NCBI GenBank assembly: GCA_035279665.1
Contig: DATEHI010000161.1
Coordinates: 1 to 20,963 of the forward strand
Length of the DNA stretch: 20,963 nucleotides
Direction of reading: 5' to 3'
Source of the DNA: CF-13 sp035279665
Lineage (GTDB): Bacteria; Chloroflexota; Dormibacteria; CF-121
The position numbers were made by a program, and so were the translations under genes. Below are positions 1-5,614 of this stretch, in pieces. Position 1 is the first letter of the stretch; the number at the start of each line of letters is the position of its first letter. The notes beneath the pieces were generated by a model. It made no database searches, had not been told where the DNA came from, and worked only from the letters and a program-made list of their open reading frames with translations.

Positions 1-1149
1 CTCTGGACGGCGAACGCGGGCATCAACCAGGACCTCGGCATCGATGTCGCTGGGGGTGTCTATCCGACGTTGCCTGGACAGCCCGAGGCGTGGAAGGAGA
101 GTGGAGGGTACGGCGGCACCTATTCGCCGAATGCCGCCTTCGTCCGGTCCACGATCGTGATGCAAGGGGCGACGACCTATACCGTCAAGCTGAGGTGGAA
201 GACGAACAAGCCGCAAGGCGCGGGCACCATCTTCGCCGGCGCCGGCAACGGCCCCTATTCGCCGACCCGCCTCACAGTGCAGCTGCTGGCGCCCGCCACC
301 GTGGTAGGAAAGGTCAGCACTCGACAGTACAGCTTGCCGCTGAGCTCGACGTGGGTGGCGATGGACAACAGCGCGCTGAGCCTCGACTACCCGACCTCGG
401 CGACGGGCACGGCACTGATCAGCGCGAACGCTGACCTGTGGACCACGAGAGCCGGGTACAACCAGGACATCGGGATCGAGGTCGACGGCACTGTCGTCGC
501 CTGGAAGGAGAGTGGCGGCTTTGCGGGAACCTATTCGCCGAACGCTGCTTTCGTGCAAGCGGCGGTACCGTTGGCCGTGGCCCCACATCACCAGGTGAGG
601 TTGGTCTGGAAGGCGAACAAGGCCTGGCCGGCCAGCACGGTCTTTGCGGGGGCTGGACCAGGGGCGCAGTTCTCGCCGACGACGCTGAGCCTGCGGTTCC
701 TGCCGGCGAGCCAGGTGGTCGATGCCGTGAGCAGCAACCAGTACGCGCTGGCGAGCAGCGACGGCAGCAGCTGGAGCGCGATGGACGGAGCGACGCTGAC
801 GATCACCGTGAACCGGACCGACAACTGCCTGGTGACACTGACGGGAAATGCCGACCTCTGGACGTCGGTGACCGGAGTCAATCAAGACCTCGGCATCGTG
901 GTAGCTCCCGCCGACGCGGTGGCCGTTCCCCTGGGCCTCATTGGCTGGAAAGAGAGTGGCGGGTTCGCCGGTACCTTCTCGCCCAATGCCGCGGCCGTTG
1001 AAACCCTGTTCGCGATGCCGGGCGGCACGAGCTACACGGCGACACTGGTCTGGAAAACGAACAAGGCTTCATCAGGCGCTGCTTATGCCGGCGCCGGCCA
1101 GTCGCCCTATTCGCCGACGCGGCTGACCGCCGTCCTGACCTGCCAGTAA
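1..1149 (+). CDS. Tandem-repeat protein of unknown function, 5' end missing
   Basis: The frame is open from the first base of the window and stops at TAA 1147-1149, so 382 residues are visible and the N-terminus lies upstream. A TTG at 70 is in frame, but residues before it (LWTANAGINQDLGI) already match the repeat, so it is not the start. The protein consists of alternating half-modules. Type A has WKESGGxxGTxSPNAA, then WKxNK, AGAG and SPTxL; type B has QYxL, W..MD, ADLWT and NQDLGI. Type A begins at nt 91, 502 and 946, and the last copy is followed directly by the stop. Glycine, threonine and valine content with few charges suggests beta-sandwich modules of a secreted or surface protein, but no signal peptide can be seen here. 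I do not recognise the family. The neighbour on the other strand makes UDP-xylose, so a link to the cell surface is possible but unproven. Confidence 0.85.
   Translation, partial: LWTANAGINQDLGIDVAGGVYPTLPGQPEAWKESGGYGGTYSPNAAFVRSTIVMQGATTYTVKLRWKTNKPQGAGTIFAGAGNGPYSPTRLTVQLLAPATVVGKVSTRQYSLPLSSTWVAMDNSALSLDYPTSATGTALISANADLWTTRAGYNQDIGIEVDGTVVAWKESGGFAGTYSPNAAFVQAAVPLAVAPHHQVRLVWKANKAWPASTVFAGAGPGAQFSPTTLSLRFLPASQVVDAVSSNQYALASSDGSSWSAMDGATLTITVNRTDNCLVTLTGNADLWTSVTGVNQDLGIVVAPADAVAVPLGLIGWKESGGFAGTFSPNAAAVETLFAMPGGTSYTATLVWKTNKASSGAAYAGAGQSPYSPTRLTAVLTCQ
91..1146 (+). repeat. In-frame tandem protein repeats (A-B-A-B-A)
   Basis: Three type A modules start at the conserved Trp codon at 91, 502 and 946 (spacing 137 and 148 codons). 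The type B signature NQD(L/I)GI is encoded at 25-42, 460-477 and 880-897. The copies differ clearly at DNA level, so these are old, diverged repeats and not a recent duplication or assembly artefact. The array ends on an unpaired A module. Confidence 0.85.
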
Positions 1150-1162
1150 CTAACTAGCGTTT

Positions 1163-1194
1163 CCCCCTCTCCCGCTCGCGGGTCGGGGTGGGGG
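1163..1194. repeat. REP-like palindromic repeat, copy 1
   Basis: A C-rich arm (CCCCCTCTCCC) is followed by CTCG and then a G-rich arm (GGGTCGGGGTGGGGG). It fills the gap between two convergent genes. The same layout recurs at 3915-3944 and 19835-19865. It can fold into an imperfect hairpin and may act as a transcription barrier, although no T-tract follows. Confidence 0.5.
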
Positions 1195-2136
1195 CTACCT
1201 CGAGAGGTTTTCTCTGAAGTATTTGATGGTCTTGCCGAGGCCTACGTCGAGCGATGTTCGCGGTTGCCAGTTGAGGAGCTTTCGCGCACGAGTCAAATCG
1301 GGACGGCGCTGTTTCGGATCGTCTTCAGGGAGTGGCTTGAAGACGATCTCGCTCGAACTTCCGCTGAGGTCCCGGATGCGCGTGGCGAGCTGGAGCATGG
1401 TGACCTCGTCGTCGGTCCCGAGGTTGACAGGATCGGCGTAGTCGGTCGCCAGCAAGCGAACGATGCCGTCGATCAGGTCGTCGACGTAACAGAGGCTGCG
1501 GGTCTGTGCGCCGTTGCCGTAAACCGTGAGCGGTTGGTTCTGCAGCGCCTGGAGCAGAAAGTTTGGCACGGCGCGACCATCATTCGTTCGCATCATCGGT
1601 CCGTAGGTATTGAAAATGCGAACGATGCGGGTGTTCATGCCGTGCGCACGGTGATACGCCATGGTGAAGGCCTCGGCGGCACGCTTCGCTTCGTCGTAGA
1701 CCGCCCGCGGTCCGACGGGATTGACGTTGCCCCAATAGGTCTCGGGCTGCGGATGGACCTTGGGGTCGCCGTAGACCTCGGACGTGGAAGCAAGGAAGAA
1801 GATTGCATCCTTCGCACGCGCCACGCCGAGCATGTTGTGGGTGCCGAGCGTGCCGACTTTCAGCGTGGCGATCGGATGGTCGGCGTAATCGACGGGGGAG
1901 GCCGGCGACGCGAAATGCAGGACCGCGTCCACCGGGCCCTCGAGGTAAAGCGGCTCGCTGACATTGTGTTGGAGCGACTCGAAGTTGGGGTTGCCTCGAA
2001 GGTGGGCGACATTGCGAGCCGCGCCGGTGACGAGGTTGTCGACGCTAAGGACCTGCCAGCCGTCGGCGAGCAACCGCTCGCAGAGGTGGGAGCCAAGGAA
2101 GCCCGCCCCCCCGGTAACGACCGCCCGGCGTGCCAC
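1195..2136 (-). CDS. uxs: UDP-glucuronate decarboxylase (UDP-xylose synthase)
   Basis: Predicted cytoplasmic SDR-type enzyme of 313 residues that converts UDP-glucuronate to UDP-xylose, using bound NAD+. The N-terminus has the Rossmann motif GGAGFLG (residues 9-15) with Asp33 placed to bind the NAD ribose. STSEVYGDP (117-125) supplies the catalytic Ser/Thr and Glu120, and YDEAK (147-151) supplies the Tyr/Lys pair. The stretch HPQPETYWGNVNPVGP (128-143) is typical of UDP-xylose synthases and separates it from dTDP-glucose 4,6-dehydratases, which carry TDEVYG. The start is GTG at 2134-2136, just before the conserved first strand. It begins 6 bases after the stop of ugd, which makes its substrate, so the two are almost certainly co-transcribed and translationally coupled. 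The length is normal for bacterial members. Confidence 0.93.
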   Translation of the reverse strand: MARRAVVTGGAGFLGSHLCERLLADGWQVLSVDNLVTGAARNVAHLRGNPNFESLQHNVSEPLYLEGPVDAVLHFASPASPVDYADHPIATLKVGTLGTHNMLGVARAKDAIFFLASTSEVYGDPKVHPQPETYWGNVNPVGPRAVYDEAKRAAEAFTMAYHRAHGMNTRIVRIFNTYGPMMRTNDGRAVPNFLLQALQNQPLTVYGNGAQTRSLCYVDDLIDGIVRLLATDYADPVNLGTDDEVTMLQLATRIRDLSGSSSEIVFKPLPEDDPKQRRPDLTRARKLLNWQPRTSLDVGLGKTIKYFRENLSR

Positions 2137-2142
2137 GTGCCG

Positions 2143-3438
2143 CTAGCTGCGGCCGACCCCGCGATAGACGAAGCCGTGCTCGCGCATCACGACCGGATCG
2201 TAGATGTTCCGCCCGTCCACGATCACCGGGCGCCGCATCACACGCTTGAGCCGGTCCAGGTCAAGCCCGCGGAATTCGTCCCACTCGGTGACGATCAACA
2301 GCGCATCGGCGCCGTCCGCGACCGTGTAGGGGTCCTCGCAGTACGCGATGCTGTTCATGGTGCGCTTCAGGACCGGCATCGCCTTCGGATCGTAGGCGCG
2401 GATGTGCGCGCCACGCTGCTGGAGATGCTCGATGACGTCGATGGCCGGGGCCTCGCGCACGTCGTCGGTGTTTGGCTTGTACGCGAGGCCAAGGATGCCG
2501 ATCTCCTGGTCGCGTAGGCCACCGAGGACCTCGCGTAGCTTCTCGACCACCATGGTGCGCTGGTCCAGGTTGATCTCCATGACGGCGTCGAGCAGCTCGG
2601 GGTGGTAACCCAGCGTCTCGGCCATCCGAGCCAGCGCCTTGACGTCTTTGGGGAAGCAGGAGCCGCCGTAGCCGATGCCGGCGTCGAGGAAGAGGGGACC
2701 GATGCGGCGATCCATGCCCATGCCTTCCGAGACCACTTTGACGTCGGCATCGACGCGCTCGCAAATCCGAGCGATCTCGTTGATGAAGGAGATGCGCGTC
2801 GCCAGGAAGGCGTTGGACGCGTACTTGATCATCTCCGCGCTGTGCAGGTCGGTGATGAGAATCCTGGTGTCGAGCTTGCTGTAGAGAGCGGCGACCCCAT
2901 GCGCGGCCGCTGGGTGATGCGAGCCAAATACCAGGCGGTCCGGATGCATGAAGTCCTTGATGGCGCTGCCTTCGCGCAGAAACTCCGGGTTAGAGACCAC
3001 ATGGAACGGAATCTCGCCCTGAAGGTTCTCGCCGACGATGCGGGCGACGATGTTCCCTGTTCCGATCGGAACCGTGCTTTTGTTGACGATCGTCAATGTC
3101 TTGCGCATGGCGGCGGCGATCGACTTGGCGGCTTGCTTGATGAAGATGAGGTCGGCTTCGCCGCGGCGCCCCATCGGCGTCCCCACCGCCAGGAAGACGA
3201 AGTCGGCGTCGGCGATCGCCTGCTCGTAGCTGGTCGTGAAGCGCAGACGACCCGCGGCGATCCCTCGGGTCATGATCTCCTGCAGTCCCGGCTCGTAGAT
3301 CGTGGGCCGCCCCTCTTTCAGGATCGCGACCTTGGCTTCGTCGATGTCGATGCCGGTGACGTCGTGACCAAGCTCGGCGAAGCAGGCCGCCGACGTGAGA
3401 CCGACGTATCCGGTCCCAACCACTGCGATCGAGCTCAT
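2143..3438 (-). CDS. ugd: UDP-glucose 6-dehydrogenase
   Basis: Predicted NAD-dependent enzyme of 431 residues that oxidises UDP-glucose twice to UDP-glucuronate. Visible features are the Rossmann motif GTGYVGL (8-14), FVFLAVGTPMG (80-90), STVPIGT (121-127), NPEFLREGSAI (150-160) with the active-site Glu, EMIKYASNAFLA (202-213) with the catalytic Lys, and GYGGSCFPKD (256-265) with the nucleophile Cys261. The C-terminal UDP-binding domain includes LAYKPNTDDVREAPA (318-332). I chose ATG 3436-3438 because the Rossmann strand starts there; a TTG at 3483 in the same frame lies inside the csp terminator. No Shine-Dalgarno site precedes the ATG, but TACACT ends 8 bases before it, so the transcript may be leaderless. 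It is the first gene of the ugd-uxs pair, which together yield UDP-xylose for glycan synthesis. Confidence 0.95.
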   Translation of the reverse strand: MSSIAVVGTGYVGLTSAACFAELGHDVTGIDIDEAKVAILKEGRPTIYEPGLQEIMTRGIAAGRLRFTTSYEQAIADADFVFLAVGTPMGRRGEADLIFIKQAAKSIAAAMRKTLTIVNKSTVPIGTGNIVARIVGENLQGEIPFHVVSNPEFLREGSAIKDFMHPDRLVFGSHHPAAAHGVAALYSKLDTRILITDLHSAEMIKYASNAFLATRISFINEIARICERVDADVKVVSEGMGMDRRIGPLFLDAGIGYGGSCFPKDVKALARMAETLGYHPELLDAVMEINLDQRTMVVEKLREVLGGLRDQEIGILGLAYKPNTDDVREAPAIDVIEHLQQRGAHIRAYDPKAMPVLKRTMNSIAYCEDPYTVADGADALLIVTEWDEFRGLDLDRLKRVMRRPVIVDGRNIYDPVVMREHGFVYRGVGRS

Positions 3439-3446
3439 TTCTGGTG

Positions 3447-3452
3447 AGTGTA
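3447..3452 (-). promoter_or_regulatory. Possible -10 element of the ugd-uxs operon
   Basis: TACACT on the minus strand fits the TANNNT pattern and ends 8 bases before the ugd ATG, which would place the transcript start at or next to the start codon. No convincing -35 hexamer is visible. This is inference from position and the missing Shine-Dalgarno site. Confidence 0.3.
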
Positions 3453-3481
3453 ACGAAGGAGGCAGAAGGAGTACGGCGGGC

Positions 3482-3512
3482 AAAAAAGAGGGGCGCCCCG
3501 CAGGGCGCCCCT
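3482..3512 (-). terminator. Intrinsic terminator of the minus-strand csp gene
   Basis: A perfect 10-bp stem (3489-3498 with 3503-3512, arm AGGGGCGCCC on the plus strand) has a 4-base loop and, read on the minus strand, runs into a T-rich tract (3482-3488). It lies 20 bases past the csp stop and separates csp from the downstream ugd-uxs operon. Confidence 0.92.
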
Positions 3513-3531
3513 TGCCAGCGTCGAGCTCCGG

Positions 3532-3735
3532 CTAGGCGGCGCGGACGTGATTCGCCCGCGGTCCCTTCTGGCTCTGCTCGATGTCGAAGCTGACGGCCTC
3601 GCCACCGCGCAGGCTGTCGAAGTTCAGCGAAGTGTCCACGCCACTCTGATGGAAGAAGTATTCCTTGCCATCATCGGCGGCGATGAACCCAAATCCGCGG
3701 TCGGACACGATTTTCTTTACGGTGCCTTTTGGCAT
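3532..3735 (-). CDS. Cold-shock domain protein (copy 1)
   Basis: A 67-residue single cold-shock domain that should bind single-stranded RNA and DNA and act as an RNA chaperone in the cytoplasm. The RNP1 motif RGFGFI is at residues 13-18 and the RNP2 equivalent YFFH at 26-29; KGPRAN (57-62) closes the domain. The length matches the CspA family. The ATG at 3733-3735 is preceded by a purine-rich site, GAGGAGGAG, about 9 bases upstream. The frame stays open further upstream, but that part is leader sequence and not conserved protein. An intrinsic terminator follows the stop, so the gene is monocistronic. Its leader folds like that of the second csp gene at 5263. The proteins are similar (TxKKxVxxRGFGFI, then DGxxYFFHxSG), which suggests paralogues with parallel regulation. 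Confidence 0.95.
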   Translation of the reverse strand: MPKGTVKKIVSDRGFGFIAADDGKEYFFHQSGVDTSLNFDSLRGGEAVSFDIEQSQKGPRANHVRAA

Positions 3736-3836
3736 TGCCCGTTCTCCTCCTCTCGAACACCGAATTGAACGCATCGGCCCTGTTCGAGAGAGAAGAATGC
3801 CGGCCGCACGCGAGATCACCCGAAGGCCGGGCGAAC
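3736..3836 (-). promoter_or_regulatory. Structured 5' leader of csp copy 1
   Basis: Read on the minus strand, the leader begins with a 6-bp hairpin (3828-3833 with 3817-3822, one G-U pair). A linker follows, then a perfect 10-bp stem CTCTCGAACA/TGTTCGAGAG (3781-3790 with 3750-3759) that encloses a short CCGA/TCGG pairing. The 3' arm overlaps the first bases of the Shine-Dalgarno site (AGGAGG at 3751-3746), so the stem could control ribosome access. The csp copy at 5263 has the same order of elements and shares CTCGAACAGG exactly. The pairing is read from sequence; a role in cold response is inferred from the known cspA leader. Confidence 0.55.
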
Positions 3837-3842
3837 GGCTGT

Positions 3843-3848
3843 ACTTTA
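3843..3848 (-). promoter_or_regulatory. Possible -10 element of csp copy 1
   Basis: TAAAGT on the minus strand lies 9 bases before the first hairpin of the leader, so transcription would start just before that hairpin. The matching -35 is weak (C-rich). The equivalent element of the second csp gene, TATACA, sits 6 bases before its first hairpin. Confidence 0.3.
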
Positions 3849-3914
3849 GCACACCGCTCGGAAAGGGGGGAAGGGCCCTCTGGCGGAGGCCCCGCGTCAC
3901 TCGCCCGGGCTGTT

Positions 3915-3944
3915 CCCTCCCCTTTTGGGGGAGGCAGGGTGGGG
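3915..3944. repeat. REP-like palindromic repeat, copy 2
   Basis: CCCTCCCC, then TTTT, then GGGGGAGGCAGGGTGGGG. The inner part forms a 7-bp hairpin. It lies between csp copy 1 and the divergent DUF2269-like gene, about 45 bases before the latter's start, and matches the elements at 1163 and 19835 in layout. Confidence 0.55.
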
Positions 3945-3988
3945 ACCGAGGCTGGATACTGGAGGGAGACGAAGTCGGGGAGGGAATC

Positions 3989-4441
3989 ATGACCTGGTAC
4001 AGCCTGCTGAAGTTCGTTCATGTCCTGCTGGCGATCACCGGCGTCGGGAGCAACATCACGTATGCGGCCTGGAACGCGCGCGGCGCCATGGAACCGCAAC
4101 ACCTGTCCTTCGCGCTGCGAGGGATCAAGTTCCTCGATCGCCGGGTGGCGAACCCCGCCTACGGACTCTTGTTGATAACCGGCCTGACGCTCGTCGCCGT
4201 GGGGAATTGGGGGTTGCGGGGTTGGATCATTGCCGCGTTGATCCTCTTCGCCATCCTGATCGTCATCGCGGTCGGCTTCTATTCTCGGGTGATGAACCGG
4301 CTGATCGAGGTGCTCGAGTCGGCGGGGGAGTCCTCGCCCGCATACCAGCAACTGGCCCGGCAGGCGCGGCTGTACGGCATCATCAGCGGCGTGATCGCGC
4401 TCCTCATCGTCTTCACGATGGTCGTCAAGCCGTTCCCGTAA
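3989..4441 (+). CDS. DUF2269-like integral membrane protein
   Basis: A 150-residue membrane protein with four likely helices, at about residues 5-27, 57-74, 77-99 and 128-146. The N-terminal pattern YSLLKFVHVLLAITGVGSN and the segment DRRVANPAYGLLLITGL (50-66) resemble the DUF2269 family of small predicted integral membrane proteins, whose biochemical role is not known. The ATG at 3989-3991 has GGGGAGGG 4-5 bases upstream. The charged stretch between helices 3 and 4 (about 100-125) is likely a loop. It is convergent with the LysE-family gene, with 26 bases between the two stops. An inverted repeat CTCGCGA/TCGCGAG lies in that gap (4461-4467 and 4482-4488) but has no T-tract. Family assignment is from pattern memory and moderate in certainty. 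Confidence 0.75.
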   Translation: MTWYSLLKFVHVLLAITGVGSNITYAAWNARGAMEPQHLSFALRGIKFLDRRVANPAYGLLLITGLTLVAVGNWGLRGWIIAALILFAILIVIAVGFYSRVMNRLIEVLESAGESSPAYQQLARQARLYGIISGVIALLIVFTMVVKPFP

Positions 4442-4467
4442 CCCGCGAGCTCCGGCAAGACTCGCGA

Positions 4468-5103
4468 TCAGCGGCGCTCGGTCGCGAGCCGTAGTCCAAG
4501 GCCGACCAGGACCAGGCCGGTGGTCGCTTCGAGAGCCCGCCGGACCCGGTCGCGCCGGAGGAAGTCGCCGATCCGTGCCACCACGATCGCGTAGAGCGTC
4601 AGCCACGCGAGCGTGATTGAGCAGAAGATCAGTCCCAGCAAAAGGAGGCTGACGAAGGCACCCTGGCCGCGCGACACGAACTGGGGAAAGAGGCTGAGGA
4701 AGAAGACGACGATCTTGGGATTGCTCAGGTTGCTGAGTAGCCCCTGCCGGTAGGCGACCATCCGCCGCAGCCGCGCCCGAGGGGCGACCGTCGTCCCCTC
4801 CGCCTGCCGGGGGCGCTGGAAGATAGCGGCCTTCAGCGCCTGCAGCCCGAGAAAGATGAGGTAGGCGGCGCCGATCAACCGAATCGCCAGAAAGAGGGGT
4901 TGTGATGCGACCAGGAGGGCGGCCAACCCCGCACTCGAGGCGACGGTCCAGGCGGCCAGGCCGCTGACCACGCCTGTAGCGGTTGCGATCCCCCCGGCGC
5001 GGCCCCCGACCAGCGTGTTGCGAATCGTGAGCGCCGTGTCCTGGCCAGGCGAGAGGATTACCAGGAGGGCGATCCCGAGAAAAGCGGGGAAATTCGTGAT
5101 CAT
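4468..5103 (-). CDS. LysE/RhtB-family amino acid or metabolite exporter
   Basis: A 211-residue inner-membrane protein with about six helices and the usual LysE/RhtB length. Family marks are LVILSPGQDTALTIRNTLVGG near the N-terminus (13-34; SPGQD where many members have PGP), the Gly-rich second segment GIATATGVVSG (38-48), AAYLIFLGLQALK (79-91) and LSNPKIVVFFLSLFPQF (126-142). Family members export amino acids such as lysine, threonine or homoserine lactones; the substrate here cannot be read from sequence. The start is ATG 5101-5103. The frame is open for another 81 codons upstream, but those overlap the csp copy 2 leader and its coding region and show no membrane pattern, so the shorter form is right. 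The gene is divergent from csp copy 2 and shares a 159-bp intergenic region with it. Confidence 0.9.
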   Translation of the reverse strand: MITNFPAFLGIALLVILSPGQDTALTIRNTLVGGRAGGIATATGVVSGLAAWTVASSAGLAALLVASQPLFLAIRLIGAAYLIFLGLQALKAAIFQRPRQAEGTTVAPRARLRRMVAYRQGLLSNLSNPKIVVFFLSLFPQFVSRGQGAFVSLLLLGLIFCSITLAWLTLYAIVVARIGDFLRRDRVRRALEATTGLVLVGLGLRLATERR

Positions 5104-5139
5104 CAGTCGACTGTAGCCCTGGGGAAGCCCAAAAGCGAG

Positions 5140-5167
5140 TTTCAACTGGTCGTGGCCAGGGTATACA
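5140..5167 (+). promoter_or_regulatory. Possible promoter of csp copy 2
   Basis: TTTCAA (5140-5145) and TATACA (5162-5167) are 16 bases apart, a fair match to -35 and -10 hexamers. Transcription would start near 5174, exactly where the first leader hairpin begins, giving a leader of about 90 bases. Confidence 0.4.
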
Positions 5168-5173
5168 GGGAGT

Positions 5174-5262
5174 GCACCCGTCCGGGGTGCGCTCGCCGTG
5201 GGCCCCGCTCGAACAGGCCTCGACAGCGCGAGGCAGTACGTTCGGGAAAGGAGGTTCACACA
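5174..5262 (+). promoter_or_regulatory. Structured 5' leader of csp copy 2
   Basis: A first hairpin pairs GCACCC (5174-5179) with GGGTGC (5185-5190). After a 17-base linker an outer stem pairs CTCGAAC (5208-5214) with GTTCGGG (5240-5246, one G-U pair), and inside it GCCTCG (5217-5222) pairs with CGAGGC (5229-5234) around a 6-base loop. The outer stem ends directly before the strong Shine-Dalgarno site AAAGGAGGT (5247-5255), 7 bases from the ATG. Order, spacing and the exact CTCGAACAGG match the leader at 3736-3836. The linkers also align (GGGTG, CTCGC, GGCC), which suggests common descent with structure kept. Confidence 0.6.
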
Positions 5263-5457
5263 ATGTCTGGAACCATCAAGAAGCTCGTCGCCGAGCGCGG
5301 ATTCGGGTTTATCACCGCCGAAGACGGCAACGACTACTTCTTCCATCGCAGCGGCAGCGTTGACTTCGATCGGCTGGATACCGGTGCCAAGGTCAGTTTT
5401 ACAACTGAGCCCAGTGCCAAGGGTCCGCGAGCGACCAACGTTCGCGCCGAGGTCTAA
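5263..5457 (+). CDS. Cold-shock domain protein (copy 2)
   Basis: A 64-residue cold-shock domain protein, predicted RNA chaperone. RNP1 is RGFGFI (residues 12-17) and the RNP2 equivalent is YFFH (25-28); it ends KGPRATNVRAEV, which matches copy 1 (KGPRANHVRAA). The ATG at 5263-5265 follows a near-perfect Shine-Dalgarno site, so a high translation rate is expected when the leader is open. Compared with copy 1 it is shorter by a few residues in the loop after the RNP2 strand. It is monocistronic, with a strong terminator 17 bases after the stop. The protein families of both copies are certain; which one is cold-induced cannot be told from sequence. Confidence 0.96.
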   Translation: MSGTIKKLVAERGFGFITAEDGNDYFFHRSGSVDFDRLDTGAKVSFTTEPSAKGPRATNVRAEV

Positions 5458-5474
5458 AGAGACCTTCTGGCAGA

Positions 5475-5506
5475 CCCCGCGCCACGCGGCGCGGGGTTTT
5501 GTTTTT
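5475..5506 (+). terminator. Intrinsic terminator of csp copy 2
   Basis: A perfect 9-bp stem (CCCCGCGCC at 5475-5483 with GGCGCGGGG at 5488-5496) has loop ACGC and is followed by TTTTGTTTTT (5497-5506). It lies directly behind the csp stop. Confidence 0.95.
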
Positions 5507-5614
5507 ACCTAGGCATTCCGACCTAGACGAGGGAAAGAGTCACCGAGTGGTGACGCGCGGGGCGGAAGGAACTGCTTCACAGGATCGTCACACGCAAGGA
5601 GCTCGGCCCAGTCC
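5507..5614 (+). promoter_or_regulatory. Upstream region of the GGDEF-EAL gene
   Basis: Contains a direct repeat ACCTAG (5507-5512 and 5521-5526, 14 bases apart) and a perfect small hairpin GTCACC-GAGT-GGTGAC (5539-5554). AAGGAG (5596-5601) is the likely ribosome site, 13 bases before the ATG, which is longer than usual. I see no clear -35/-10 pair and no match to the known c-di-GMP riboswitch cores. The role of repeat and hairpin is unknown. Confidence 0.3.

Noticed and set aside
1264..2517. A 417-codon open frame on the plus strand opposite uxs and ugd
   Set aside because: It is the mirror of two well-supported genes; no known motif and no ribosome site.
3439..3483. Longer ugd start at TTG 3483
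   Set aside because: It lies within the T-tract of the csp terminator and adds residues that do not belong to the Rossmann fold.
5207..5246. CGAAC...GTTCG in the csp leaders as a LexA (Cheo-type) box
   Set aside because: The known box has 4 bases between half-sites; here the spacing is 21 or more, and the arms fit an RNA stem beside the ribosome site better.
3671..5263. A 530-codon open frame on the minus strand
   Set aside because: It runs across csp copy 1, the DUF2269-like gene and the LysE gene in other frames, has no domain pattern, and is rich in Arg, Pro and Gly, as expected from antisense frames in GC-rich DNA.
5507..5614. c-di-GMP riboswitch before the GGDEF-EAL gene
   Set aside because: The conserved GEMM-I cores are not present; only a short hairpin and a direct repeat can be seen.
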